From Rozella allomycis CSF55 (lineage: Eukaryota; Rozellomycota): DNA of 28,911 bases. Below the pieces are notes generated by a model. The model did not search any database. It was given only the letters and a program-made list of their open reading frames with translations, and was not told the origin of the DNA. Made by a program: the position numbers and the translations under genes. Positions 1 to 12,200 of the stretch are shown here, piece by piece (the first letter of the stretch is position 1; every line of letters begins with the position of its first letter). The DNA lies in contig KE560350.1 in assembly GCA_000442015.1 (NCBI GenBank), positions 1-28,911 on the forward strand, in the 5' to 3' direction.

Positions 1-40
1 CGCTTGGAAGGCGAAAATTCTACCATTGAACCACGAATGC
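1..40 (-). tRNA. tRNA-Gly(UCC), 5' half, cut by the window edge
   Basis: Read on the minus strand from base 40, the sequence starts GCATTCGTGGTTCAATGGTA, the usual eukaryotic tRNA-Gly start. The acceptor strand is GCATTCG and the D arm contains an internal promoter A box (TGGTTCAATGG). A stem TTCGC then precedes a seven-base loop CTTCCAA, giving anticodon TCC (reads GGA/GGG codons). The sequence stops in the 3' side of the anticodon stem, so the T arm and acceptor 3' strand lie outside the window. It would be transcribed by RNA polymerase III, divergently from the adenylyl cyclase gene that starts 85 bp away. A different isoacceptor is unlikely because the loop is clear; an intron in the missing part cannot be excluded. 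Confidence 0.85.
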
Positions 41-124
41 GGTTGAGAAGATTATTTAGAAATCACACTTAAAAGAGACACATTTTCATATATTGACTTG
101 GATACAGCTAAAATCTCCGTAACA

Positions 125-3100
125 ATGAATCCGCCATCTAATTTGTCTCAGGATGAAGATAGAGTTGGAGTTTTAAAGCAGGCTGATTCTGTCGCTATTG
201 ATAAAGATCCTCTTGTAGGTCCTTCAAATATTCCAGAATCTAATTCGGAGTCCGCCATAAGGCATTCAAATCCAATACAATCAGACCAAGATTCCAAAAG
301 TACAGTTCAATCAGAGAGCAAAGACAACGACAAAGAATTGCCTACGTTTGTGTTTGTTAGTCCATCTGATCCAATTTTAGTAGATAAGACACAATCACCA
401 TCCGCTCCTATCAAAGAACAAACAAAGCCCAACTCGATGCCGTTAAAAACAATTAAAGAAAGTTCTTCCACAATTTCTGTTGAAAATAAGGGATTCAAAG
501 CAGCGATCAGTCTAGATGAACTTAAAAGTGTGCCAAACAATGTTCTGTCAATTATTCCATCCTTTGTACCAACCCATGTTAGAAGATTCTTCGAGACTAA
601 ATCTAAATTACTAAATAGCGCCGTAAGTGAAGAAAAGTTTGGGGCGGTTGTAATGGCCGATGTTAGTGGCTACAGTACTTTAGCTGCTAAATTAGCAGAA
701 AGAGGACAAATAGGCGCTGAAATTTTGTCAAAGACTATGAACGCATTTATGGAAAAGGTATTATTTTAAATGCAATTGAAAAAGGCTGTACAAATAGTTC
801 TTTCTCACGGTGGTGACGTTATTAAATTTGCTGGAGACGCCATAGTTCTTTGTTGGAGAACGGAAAGCGAAGACGAAAATGAAAGAGGTGAATATGTGTT
901 ACAAGCTTGTGAATGTTGTCTTGCGTTGCTAAAAAAGTTGTCAAATTTTCCGACTAATATCCCTGATTGTGATATTACACATCTTAATGTTCATCTTGGC
1001 GTTGGTGCCGGTCCCATGTTTGATGTTCACGTAGGAGGTCCTCCTGGGCGATGGGAACATTTTATTGCAGGCGAATCAATAAATCAGCTAGCCATTGTAC
1101 TTGATTTAGCTAAGCCTGGTAATTCACTTAACAAAATTTAATTAGGGCAATTAGCAGTATCACATTTCGCACTAAAATACTTAAGTCGGGTTGTAGAAGT
1201 AGCCTCTCTTCAGCTTGGTTCATATGACAAGCGATGTATTATCTTGAATGCGTTGGAAAACAAAAAGAGAACTAGACCAAAATTAGAATTTCCAGAAGAA
1301 ACACCTTTACAAGATTTCACACTAGAAAAATGCCGCCTTTACCAAAGCTATGTAAGCAATGCTGCTGTTTATCGCATACTTTCCGGAGGGAATGATCCTC
1401 TTCTTGTCAACGAGTTCAGAAAAATAAGCACTATATTTATCAAAATTAAGTCAATTACCTTTAAAACAGAACATTGTCTACCAAACTCACAAGCCGCTAT
1501 GAATGCTATTCAAACAGCTCTCTCTAAATACGAAGGAACATTGCGACAATTTATTGTAGACGATAAAGGATCTGTTATACTCTCATATTTCGGTTTACCT
1601 CCATTCGCTCATGAAAATGACCCAATGATTGCGTTGAAAGCAGCCATCGAAATCCGAAATAGATTGAAGCCAATTTTTGAGGATGGTTTTGCAATAGGAG
1701 TTGCCACTGGTATGGTTTATTGTGGCCTTATAGGCGGCGTGGAACGTGCAGACTACACAGTGACAGGTGACAGTGTGAATATGGCTGCAAGATTAATGTC
1801 TAATTCACTGGCGAAACATGAAGTGTTGTGCGATGAAGAAACATATCAATCAAGTTTAAATTATTTAGAATTTGAAGCGATGGGGAAGATTAAAGTAAAG
1901 GGTAAAGTGCATCCAATATCTGTTTATAAACCTGTAAGGTCAAAGAAAGCATCTGTTTTGGGAGCCTCTAGTGCTTTGCCTTTACAGCAAGAAATAGATT
2001 GCGGAAGGGATAAAGAAAAAGAAGCTTTAAAAAGCGCTTTTAGTGGAATGGTTAGTGGAAAGAGGAAAATGATAGTAGTTGAAGAGCATACGAATCAAGG
2101 AATTATGGATTTAGGTAGATTCATATGTGAAGAAGCGACAAGGCATTACTTTACTATAGTGTAAATCATTTTTTGTTCTAAATATTAGCAATGCACAAGG
2201 TACAGAAACTGAAAGAGCTACACCCTATTGGTGCTTTAAGTCGGCATTGGAAGATCTCACAAATAATTTAAAGCTTGATTCTGCAGAAAAAAGAAGATCG
2301 TCAAGTAGTTCTGAACAACTGAAGAATAATAGCAGAAGAGGCTCATCTAGTATCCCTATAGCACACACTTCAAATATTCGTAGACCATCTTTAGCAGCAT
2401 TAAAGGAGAGTGAAACATCAATGCAATCCCTTTCAAACTCAAGAAAGCATTCTATTACACAAGCTAGTTATGTTGATTTTGAGAAAAAAGTTCTCGGTGG
2501 GTTGCAAGTAATGGGAATAGAAAACAAAGGAATGTCATCAATTAATTTATTTATGAATACATCAAAATCAGATACAGAACTTCGTAATGTCGTCATTGAT
2601 GAGCATCCTATTTATGCACAAAAGATCAAAAAGTTTCAAGATATTGTAATACAAATGATGCTAACAGCTTCAGAAAAAGGGCCGATTTTGCTTCTGGCAT
2701 CTGAATTCCACTGGGCGGATTTCTATTCTTGGGATCTCTTACATAAAATTGAGATGAGCTGTGAAAATGTGTACATTATACTTATCTCTAGAAGTCCAAA
2801 AGACTTTTTTGACTTAAAATGTGCCCAAATAGCGCAAAACATGATTAACGATAAAAGCACCTTGATTATTGAGAAGCATAAAATGAATAAAGAAGAATTA
2901 AGACAGTTAATAAAAAGGAATTGTAGCGCCGATGTTGTTGTAAATGACAAAATTGTGAACATTATCCTGAAAAGATCGGAGGGAGATGAATTATTTGCAC
3001 AGAATCTAATACAGCAATTATTGCATGAAAATAAACTAACAATTCAAGACGGAGAGCTTATTACATCTAGCAACTTCGATCTATCTGAAACATTACCGGC

Positions 3101-4982
3101 AAATATGAAATCTATGATTACGACACAAATGGATAAATTAGATCAAACCTTTCAACTTATTCTTAGAGTCTCATCTGTTCTTGGAATGCATTTTAATCTA
3201 AATGATATCAAAAAACTTGCTAAAATTGACATAGACACTGAAGAACTAGGAAAAAGCATCTTAGATTGGGATAAGTATGGATTTCTTTTAACCGATGAAA
3301 ATGACAACAGACCTTTTAGTTACTATTTTAGGTCAAGCATGATTAAAGATTGTATTTATAGTATGATTTTATATAATCTACGCCTTGAAATACATAAACA
3401 GATTGCTCATGACATTCAAAATCAAATGAACGATTCCAATACATCTGAGCTGCTACCTATTCTATGTTATCATTATAGTCACACTGATCTATACGCAGAA
3501 AGACTTGTCACACTGGAAAAAATAGCTCGATTTTCAAGTTCTGAAGGGGACTATTCTTCTGCCTTAAAATACTACGAACAATTACAAAGTTTCAGCAATT
3601 CAAAAGAGCTTACAAAAGTTTTTTGCGTGTCTCCTATTCAAAGATGTTCATGGTTTCGTGAAGAGGGTGAAGTATATATGTTATCAGGGAACTCGGATGG
3701 TGCCATGAAAAAATTTCTTTCAAGTCTTGAAGTTATTGGAATAGAAGTCGCGGTTGGCTCTTTGAGTACTAGATTGACGAAGAAAATTGGAAAGCTGGCT
3801 ACGTGCCATTGTTCTTCACCGGCTCATGAGTTGTCTGACCAACCAGAATATCATCTGGAACATTGTCTAGTGATTAAGTCAATGATATTAAATTCTTTTT
3901 CCAGTGGTAGGGTTAAGTTAGCGAAGGATTTGATTGATCATGCCTTTACGATAAAGAGAATGGATGCAAGATTGATTGCAGTTGTTGCTTACGTCGCAGA
4001 ATCGATTCGGCAAAGTGATCAAGCGAAGAGAGCTATAGAAATCCTTGATCAAATGTTACCCACTTTGAAAACAGAATCTTTAGATATGTTAGAAACTCTT
4101 GAATATAGTACTCTGGTGAGATTTTTACAATTAAATCATACAAAATTCGAGAAAGAATCAAAAACTTTGTTGGACATGCTCTGGGGAAAAGGGTTAATAG
4201 AGAAATGGGAAAGTTTAAATCTGTTGATATCAACTGAATCTTTATTTGTAGGACAGTTATCTAGGATAGATGAATGCGCAGAAATGTTTTTGGAGAAAGG
4301 GAAACAAATACAAAATGAAGATTTTCTTAGATGGCACCAATTGCTAAAGACAGTGTTGTTAATATCTAAAGGAGAACTTCAAAAAGCAATTGAAATCTTA
4401 TCAACAGTACAATATGAACTAAATAACATGGATCCGACTTTAATATCTTTACCCCAGGACCTCTTATTAGAAGCAATGCTTATGGAAGTATGCGTACGGA
4501 TTCAAAAAGGCAAATATAACCTTACTCAAGGTTTAAAAAATGGTATGGAAACCATTAAGCAGATGCAAAACGTTCATTACGTAGGATTTATGCCGATGTT
4601 CTACTACGTGCGAACATTAACTTTCGTAATGCAGAATCTACCAGATCTTGTCCAATCTCACCATTCAACAATAGTTTTATCTTTAGAAACCACAAAAAAT
4701 CTGATAGAGAATCTTAAAGGATTTGCCCTTGCTACACCCATGTTTCATTTTTGTGAGGGACTTCTCGCTTTAGTTCAAAATAAAGAGGCATTAGCTCTTG
4801 ATAATTTCAGTCGCGGCCTTAAGACTAGAGCTGAAATTGACCAATTGAAATATTTGGATGCCCTTTTGTACACATTTTTCATTGGAAAAGACCACGCGAA
4901 AGTTGGAAAAAATGCGAAAGAGGAAGCGAAGAATTTATTAAAGAAAATCGGAGCAACTTATGAATCTGACTTACTGGCATAG
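125..4982 (+). CDS. ADCY10-like: Soluble (bicarbonate-type, class III) adenylyl cyclase, ADCY10-like
   Basis: Makes cAMP from ATP; the family is the G-protein-independent, bicarbonate- and calcium-sensing cyclase of cytosol and flagella. Exons 125-757, 785-1118, 1146-2160 and 2189-4982 give 1,591 residues (human ADCY10 1,610); introns are 27, 27 and 28 nt. ATG 125 is the first in frame. Residues 1 to about 170 are a Ser/Pro/Lys-rich extension, longer than in animals. Catalytic C1 has ADVSGYS (Asp179) and KFAGDA (Lys225, Asp229), the two metal aspartates. C2 has DKGS, YTVTGDSVNMAARLM (Thr, Asn and Arg of the ATP site) and GVATGMVYCGLIG. Next comes a STAND/AAA-like region with the HWADFYSWDLL signature, but the expected P-loop (around 2070-2120) lacks GK[ST] and the Walker B Asp is Ser, so NTP binding is doubtful. 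The rest is helical, TPR-like. A Ser-rich insert lies near 2280-2460. Confidence 0.93.
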
Positions 4983-4985
4983 TTA

Positions 4986-4991
4986 AATAAA
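4986..4991 (+). terminator. AATAAA poly(A) signal of the adenylyl cyclase gene
   Basis: AATAAA begins 4 nt after the TAG stop (4980-4982) of the cyclase gene. The same close coupling of stop codon and hexamer recurs in other genes here. Confidence 0.55.
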
Positions 4992-5848
4992 TAATCATTT
5001 GGGTATCACTTTATTTTGTCGACTTGAGAGTATCAATTTGATGGGTATTTGTAAAGAGACCGCCTTTCTATTTGTAAAAGAATATTTACCTGCAAACTCA
5101 AAAAAACTAAACTTAGCATGGATTTAAAAGTTGTTTGATTGCAAAATTCATTGTCAAGCGCACTACAGGAAAATACCTCCAAGGAATTTTCCATTGCGCA
5201 CGAAAGCAACGCTTGAGATACTATTAGGAAAACGGTAATCACGATATACTATTCTGTATTCTTTATCATGCTTACGAAAAGATAAATGTATGAGTGGAAT
5301 TTTTTCCCTATCAATGGCAATGTTGTAATCACCATTGCGGACAAAATTATTTGAAGCATTATACATATATTTGACTGAAAAGCAGAAGGCATGGAGGATT
5401 CAAGCGCGCTCCCATAGAATAAATAAATGATTATTGATGAGATCGATTGTTACGTCAAAGATATTTTACCAAGGAACATAAAACAGATATGTAACTGATG
5501 TGTCCAATATGACTTTGGTACAATTTCTTTACTTTTATGATTCTTTTATGCATTATCTATTTAAAAAATCATGCAATTTCTACGTGACTGAAGTGCGAAA
5601 TTTGTGAACTAATTTTCGTTTGTTTCCTCGAAAATTCTGACATGAAGGAGTAATGACGATGATGTCAATAAACTTCGCGTCTGATGTTAGTTACCATGGA
5701 AAACAGCGTACCGAAAATTGTTGCTTCTTTGATGAAGGTAGATGATAATTTCCCATAAATGTTTTTTTCTGAGATTGAATAGATGACAGCTGTTCCAGCT
5801 TTATTTAATATAAACCTTCATGTCCAATGTTATTGTCGATTGTAAACA
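4992..5848. other. Intergenic stretch between the adenylyl cyclase and WD40-like genes
   Basis: About 860 bp with no gene I can support. A minus-strand open frame at 5366-5163 (67 codons, containing FVRNG twice) overlaps a second one at 5242-5033. They can be joined only by an intron that breaks the local rules, and neither resembles a known protein. An ATG in good context (ACCATGG, 5696) opens a 14-codon frame followed by GTAGAT, but no downstream exon of normal spacing keeps the frame, so I read it as a possible upstream ORF or nothing. The last 150 bp should hold the promoter of the gene at 5849. Confidence 0.5.
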
Positions 5849-8233
5849 ATGGCTTCCGTGAAACAATTTCACAAAATCTCACCAAGAGCGAACGACGACT
5901 TAGATTCACAGTTGGGTCAAATTAATAAGCAGATAAAATCACTTTCCTTGGAACTCTCAGTAATGCCACTAGTTTGTTTTGAGGTTTAGACCATGGAAAA
6001 GTCATTTAAACAGGCAGTCAACTTTAAGTGGAGTCAACTTTCTCCTTTAATCCATTTTGATCAGGAATATTCAAATCATGCTGCTGCCACAAATGACTCC
6101 CAATTGAAGGAAAACATGATCAATATGGCGCTGTCATTGATGGCTGAATCTCATGAAAACAAGATCAAAGAAGAAAAAAATAAAGTAATTCTCATATTTT
6201 CTTTTGACAAGATCGGTAGATTGCAGGACCATCAGACGAGTGTTTTAAAGGCTGTTGAAGATAAGAAAAATGAATATAAGATCAAAAACAGTTTAATTGA
6301 TGGTAAATTTTTGATTTGCCTGATTTCGGCTTGTCCTAAATTTGTATACAACCTATTTTCATCGTATGGGGATATTGTCCATGTGCACTCTATTCAAGAC
6401 AGCAAATTTCTCGTTTTCACAGGAAATGGATGCATTGGTAATAATTTATACAAATATAGAAAGAACTGTGGGAACTCATTGAAACGAAAGACGGGAGTGG
6501 AGATATAAAAGGTAGAGAAATGGCCTTGCTGGACTTTCAGGTCCTATTTTATGATGACACTATAACGAATGTTCTTAGACTCCCGGAAATATCAGACGTT
6601 CAGTTTACNAAAATATAGAAAGAATTGTGGGAATTCATTGAAACTAAAGACGGGAGTGGGGATATAAAAGGTACAGAAATGGCCTTACTGGATTTCCAGG
6701 TCCTATTTTATGATGAAACTATAACGAATGTTCTTAGACTCCCGGAAATATCAGACGTTCAGTTTACAAATACTCCAAAAATTGTACTTCCTGATTCTAG
6801 CATTCCAGGTTCCCTAGATTCTCTTACGGCGAAGAAAGCAACTAAAATGAAATCCAACCTAAAATTTAACATTGAAGAGACAATTGAAGAGGAGAAAGAT
6901 GGCGATAAAGATAAAGATAAAAATAGAATGGCGAGCCAAGAGAGTATGACGAACGACCCGACTCCTAACGACAGTTGCCCTTCATTTTTCTTAGGCACCA
7001 AGTCTGGAACAGGATACATATTGCAATTATCAATTGAACTGAAAGACAATAGTATAATTCTAAATGTTGATATGAAGCATACGAAGAAAGATTTAAGTCT
7101 CAGTCCAATATTAGCTACATCATTTTTGAGACATCCATTTCCTATCATTCTCGTTGCTTGTTCTCAATATGGGATTACAAAATCTGCTGCAACCAGTGGT
7201 TTGCAATCCGTGATTACTGGTATCGATGGTTTGAGTGGCGATATTCTTATGTTTTGGTCTTTAGCGACGCAGACTGTAGATCGTGTTGTGTCCGCCAATA
7301 AAAAGACCCGGGTCCTTGGAAAGGCAATTGTTGCGAATAAAGGACCATTGAGACTCCCAGATAAGAATAGTAAGAGATCTTTATTATGAATACAAGTCTT
7401 GAGTGTTTATTGCGACTTTGAAAAACCACACATTTACATATCATCAAATGAAGGTGATGTTTTCAAGCTGAATGTTCACAAAAATGAAAAGGATGCCATC
7501 TTCGACCATAATTTAAAGGTAGAAATATAGTGCGTAGAATTTAAAGAAATCATCATCCATAGTTTGGAATAAGTTTTCAGAATACGACATATCAAGCGAG
7601 AAAATTTGCAAGGTATGTTTAATTATCAATAATTCAAAGGTGAAAGAGAAAAATTTTGATGACAATATCTTTTGTTCAAACCAAGAACAATACCGAAGGT
7701 AGACATAGTTAACTGTTTTAACCTGTAGAAGATAAGAACAATTTGAATCCAGTCAACGTGAACAGTCTATTAGTTTTTGAAAATCACCGCACAAATAGAA
7801 AGAACATGGCACTCGGATGTGAAGACGGCACTATTCGCATCATAAATTTGGACGATCCACAAAACGAGTCATTCAGCACTGATTACACAGCCAGTTCATG
7901 TGGTCCAACTTATCTGTCAAGTATGGTGGTTAAAAAGACAACACTTGTGATATCAATCAATGGAAATGGTAATTATTTTGTTTGGACTTGAAAGGTTTAA
8001 TGCAGATTACTGCGCCTGAGAAGAGAATGGTGTTATACGACATTAACACCCTTCTGAACCGCCAGTCAATTGCCGATCAAGAGTCGGAGGAAAAAGGATC
8101 TAAAAGACGCTCATTGCATAAATCTATTCATATCTTAAGCCTCAAACCGCCGACGATAGCGGTAACTGTAGGCAATGAATGGTCGATTGTTTCTCTAGAA
8201 AAGCTACAAGAATGGCTCAAAAACTCTTCATAA
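5849..8233 (+). CDS. WD40/beta-propeller-like protein of unknown role, possibly flagellar
   Basis: Exons 5849-5959, 5990-6437, 6623-7369 (second copy of a duplicated contig end), 7397-7518, 7547-7612, 7647-7698, 7729-7968 and 7995-8233 give a continuous frame of 674 residues. Introns are 30, 26, 27, 28, 34, 30 and 26 nt. ATG 5849 sits in AACAATGGC. The N-terminus (about residues 15-50) is a short coiled coil with LDSQLGQINKQIKSL. WD-like blades are suggested by KFLVFTGNGCIELWEF, DILMFWSLATQTVDRVV, PHIYISSNEGDVFKL and NMALGCEDGTIRIINLDD. A Lys/Glu/Asp-rich loop lies near 6830-6960. The 34-nt intron is the least certain junction; I chose it because it restores the frame into the next exon. The layout recalls dynein intermediate chains and other axonemal or IFT WD proteins, but I cannot name the family. 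Confidence 0.72.
6451..6767. repeat. Single-N contig join with duplicated flanks (gap 1)
   Basis: N at 6609 separates 6451-6608 from 6610-6767. The two copies are the same length (158 bp) and differ at about ten positions, mostly synonymous in the WD40-like gene, with Leu/Phe, Arg/Thr and Asp/Glu changes. This is best read as two alleles of one exon left unmerged at a contig join, not a tandem exon duplication. Confidence 0.85.
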
Positions 8234-8281
8234 CTCTATAAACACCAAAAACTAAAATTTCTTTATGATCGATTTACAAAT

Positions 8282-8287
8282 TTTATT
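8282..8287 (-). terminator. AATAAA poly(A) signal of UTP23
   Basis: The minus strand reads AATAAA 28 bp past the UTP23 stop, in the short gap between two convergent genes (the WD40-like gene stops at 8233 on the plus strand). Confidence 0.5.
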
Positions 8288-8314
8288 GTGATTTAATGCA
8301 ATTATTTTTAATCA

Positions 8315-9125
8315 TTATTCTTCATTCTTCCCTTCTAATTCCAATTTCATTTGCTCCGCCAATTTTTTCGTCAGCCTCTTCCCTCTCTTCTTTTTACACT
8401 CTTCCTCCCCCTCATTCTTCTTCTTCTTACACGACAGCGGATTCGGATTCCCCGGCACTTTCCTCTTCACTCCGACCTTCTCCACCTTCTTCTTCACATT
8501 CAATTCCTTCTCCAACCTCCTAATCTGCATCCTATCATGCTCCGTCAGTCCCGTCTTCTCTCTCGCAATCTATCCACCTTTTCACAACCTCGTACCTGGT
8601 CAATCCTCCTCATCGTCGTCTCCGACACAGGCTCCAAAATAAACGCCGCCTTATTATAATACACCAGCGGCACCGCCGGCAACTCCCTCAGCACCCGCCT
8701 CAACGCCCGATCCTGCGTCGCCACCGTATACCGATTCTCATTGCGCTCGCCTATCCCACCAACCAAACACACTTACCAATCAAATGCTTGATACACTCAC
8801 AAGCCGATAACACGCCCTCGTGCTGGCACTTGCGAATTTCGAAGCGACGCGCTGCAGCGGCCGATGCACCGAACCCCTCGCCCAGCGCCTTGAGCTCGGT
8901 GATTATGCAGTCGGTGACTATCAGCTTGCATTCCTCCTGCAAAAGTTTAGGGAGCGCTTCTCTGAGGATGATCTTGTTTTGGACCGCGTGGTGGATCAGA
9001 TTGCCGTCGACTGGGTAAAGGAGTGTATAGTTGTTACCGATCACTTGGAATGGCTGGTAGAATCCAAACGTGTGGATATATACGGACATTTGCTTTTTTG
9101 TGCGTTTCGTTCGTTTTGATTTCAT
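8315..9125 (-). CDS. UTP23: UTP23, small-subunit processome PIN-domain protein
   Basis: Nucleolar factor needed for early 18S pre-rRNA processing, a PIN-domain relative of FCF1/UTP24. Exons 9125-8777, 8750-8596 and 8569-8315 (introns 26 and 26 nt) give 252 residues, against about 254 in yeast. I start at ATG 9125 because MKSKRTKRTKKQMSVYIHTF aligns with the family N-terminus; the reading frame upstream has only GTG. Visible family marks are HTFGFYQPFQV, LIVTDCIITEL, the zinc-binding RKCQH and CECI elements, TVATQDRALRRVLRELP and PLVYYNKAAFILEP. The last 60 residues are very Lys/Glu-rich, as in other UTP23 tails. The gene is clearly GC-richer than the flanking AT-rich DNA. It lies 142 bp downstream of POLE on the same strand. 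Confidence 0.92.
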
Positions 9126-9266
9126 TAGTGCCCAAGCCACACAGTTTTGACGATTCTATTTAAATGACTAATGTATCAAGAATAACAATGAAAAAAAATT
9201 AAAATATCTTATATGATTATATCCAACTACAACTTTTATAATATCTCACATAAAAGTTTAATCCAA

Positions 9267-9272
9267 TTTATT
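9267..9272 (-). terminator. AATAAA poly(A) signal with the POLE stop codon inside it
   Basis: The POLE stop TAA (9270-9268) is bases 3-5 of an AATAAA on the minus strand (9272-9267). Confidence 0.5.
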
Positions 9273-12200
9273 TAAATACTGTATACTTCCCTGCCCACTG
9301 CACAACAGCGCCCAACACATCCATCTGATAAACCTCGGCCACAGATTTCAGCACCCTAACTCTTCTCATCACAACCTCTTCTTTCAAGCTATTCGCAAAA
9401 CTGCCGCTGCACTGGCAATGATCAGTCAAATTAGTATTCGCGACCATCCTGCACTTGCCACACACTAAATCCTGCACCTGATAATTCTTCAACAAATCGT
9501 AAAACTGCATGACGAGAGTTTGCTGGATGAGCTGCTTGTCGAACAAATGCGCACAAGCTGCGCACGCAAAGTCGGTGTCCCTGCAGATGTCGAGATCGCT
9601 GATACTGTTGCAGGATGCGCAGAACATGTTTGGCAGGATGAGCGACTCTGAGGGGTTCGTGAAGACGGTTGATGGATCGAATTCTTTGATTGAGAGGAGC
9701 GTTAGGAGGTGTCTTCTGAGTAGGAGGACGAGATGCTTGAGATCTGCTTCGAGAGCGAATATGGCGCAGATTGATTTGATGAATTCCAACGGCCCGTATT
9801 TGAGATCGAGATGTGAGCCTGGCAAAGTTGGAAAGAGACACGAGTCGTCGTCGTGGTGGGCGAACTTTGTTTGCATTTCGCGGACGATTGAGAGGATTGA
9901 TGAATTGAATTTTTCGAAAAACTCTTTTTGGTTTCTGAATAGACCTATGATTGTGAGGGGATGTGGGGGTACCTGAAGATTCGTAGAGATCCGATTCAGA
10001 GAACATTTGGTTGCTTGAGTGGGATGATTCAGAAGGAGGCAATCTGTTTTCTCTAGTGTCGTCGATGCAAGAGTAAATGTAGGTGATGAATTCAGCAACT
10101 GTTTGATGGAAAGTGTTTTGAATTGCAGGAGGTAAAAAGTTTTGAATGTGCCAATTCATTACCAGTTGAGAATTTAAAGAGTTTACAGAATCCAACTGTT
10201 GAGAGTGTTGATAATCAAAGTCTATTGAATCTAATTCAATTATTTCTACTATAGTTACCAATGTCAGTAATGTAACCAGCATAATTATTTTTATCCAACC
10301 AAAGCAAATAATTGTAATATTTTACAATTCTAAATTCAATCCAACAAAACAAATCTTTTGAATTTGTTTCTTTTAAAAGGAAATCAACAAAGGGGATAGC
10401 ATTGAAGATTGATTGTTTTGATGTTTGTAGAATAATCTTGTTAAAGTTTGCAAAGATGATTTTGACACCAAGTGATTTGAATTCATTTAATAGTTGAATG
10501 AATAGTTTGTTCATTAGTTGATTAATGTGATTGAACATTAGAGGATCGTATAGTTTGCTGCTTGGAGATTTAATCCAACGATAGAAATTAGCCAGAAGAG
10601 AATCAGCTTCATAGTTTCCAAATCTAGCTACATCTTGAGACCAAGAGAGCACAAGATTTTTCAAAGCCAAAAAGTGGTCTTTATTTAAAGTATTTTCATT
10701 CAACAAATTCAAAGCCTTAGACAAATGATGCGCACGAGTAGCACTAGTAGTAGCATTAGTTTGAGTGGTAGTTTGGGTTGAACTAGATATCCCTTTACTC
10801 TCAATCCCTTTACTCTCAATCCCTTTACTCTCAATGCCATTAACACTTCCACCTTTACTCTCAATCCCTTTACTGCTTTCAATCCCTTTACTACCTTCAC
10901 CAACTCCTATACTATCGTCACCCTTTGATTCAATGATAGTGTTGATGCACAGATTAGCAACATTTAACTCCACACAAATAGATTTAAAAGACCCAGAAAC
11001 AGACACATCAAAAGAATTATCAACAAAATTAAAATGATTATCAAATTCCCTTCCACTCAAATCAGGAGACTCATTTTCAGAATACCACAAGAGAAACCCC
11101 TGTTGTTTTAAACATCTAGCGTATAAAACATCACTTGAGAGAATAGAAATATCGCCCTTTAGATTACCAATTGGAATTTTAGAATATTTTGATAATTCTA
11201 ATAAAGATTCAAACCAACTATTTAATTCAAAATATCTTTTAATGAATTTAGTTAGAATTAATTGATTCCAATCCAATGATCTTATTTGTTTAAAGTTGAA
11301 TGGAATGTTTATTATTGGACCCTCTAAATTCAACATTGAAGAAATTCTTTCATTTTTATTAACAAAACTTTCAAGAATTATTAAATCTTGTTTATTAGCT
11401 AGAAATTTATTAAGTAATCTAGTTAATTCTTTTAAATTTGAAACTGAATGAATTTCATAGATTGGATTTGCTGAATAAATAAAAAATTCATTTAAATAAT
11501 CTTTTTCTTTTGATTCAAATTTGATGTAATTTTCATTGTAAATCTTTTTCACTAAATTTATTGAAATTGTTGCATTTATAAAACAAATAAATATTTTATT
11601 ATTCAAAACACATCCAACAAATCTCTTTTTATCTATAAATGAATCAAACAAGAAGCAAAAATTTATTCCATCCAACCCACTCAAATACGAGGGGGTTAAA
11701 CTCATACTAGTATTAGTATTAGTTTTAATGATGACTGTCGATTCAAGTTGATTGAGATTCAATACATTCAACAAATTATTTCTAATCTTACATTTATTAC
11801 CAATCTGCATGATAATCTTAAAATCCAATGGAACATTCAACTCATACACTCCAATAACACTCGGATGATTAAACAACACTTGCAACTCTCTCTGCTTCAA
11901 CTCAAACTCTTTCTCTGTCATTTCCACTTGATACAAATTCACAACTGAATGGTTTCTAGGCAATTTATATTCAACTCTTTTAATCTCTTTAACATCAACT
12001 CTATCTACCCTTAAATCTTCAGAGTTCAATTCAAACAATGAATTAATATAAAACACTCTAGGAACACAAACAAGAACACTCTTTATTTGATTATTAATCA
12101 ATGAAATTATTTTATATTCTCCCTTGTTAAATGTTTCTACTATTTGGATAATCTCCCATTCATTCTTTTTAAATATCTCATTCTGCTTATCAAACAAACT

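Noticed and set aside
5164-5177. A 14-nt intron joining the two minus-strand frames near 5.2 kb
   Set aside because: Outside any plausible intron size and no protein similarity supports the joined product.
7519-7537. A 19-nt intron in the WD40-like gene
   Set aside because: Too short compared with all others; the 28-nt choice ending at 7546 keeps the same frame and normal length.
8296-8659. Plus-strand Ser/Pro/Leu-rich open frames
   Set aside because: They are the antisense of the Lys/Glu-rich tail of UTP23, whose frame and introns are supported by homology.
10709-10903. Repetitive Val/Leu/Lys frame on the minus strand
   Set aside because: It is the out-of-frame reading of the GIESK minisatellite in POLE.
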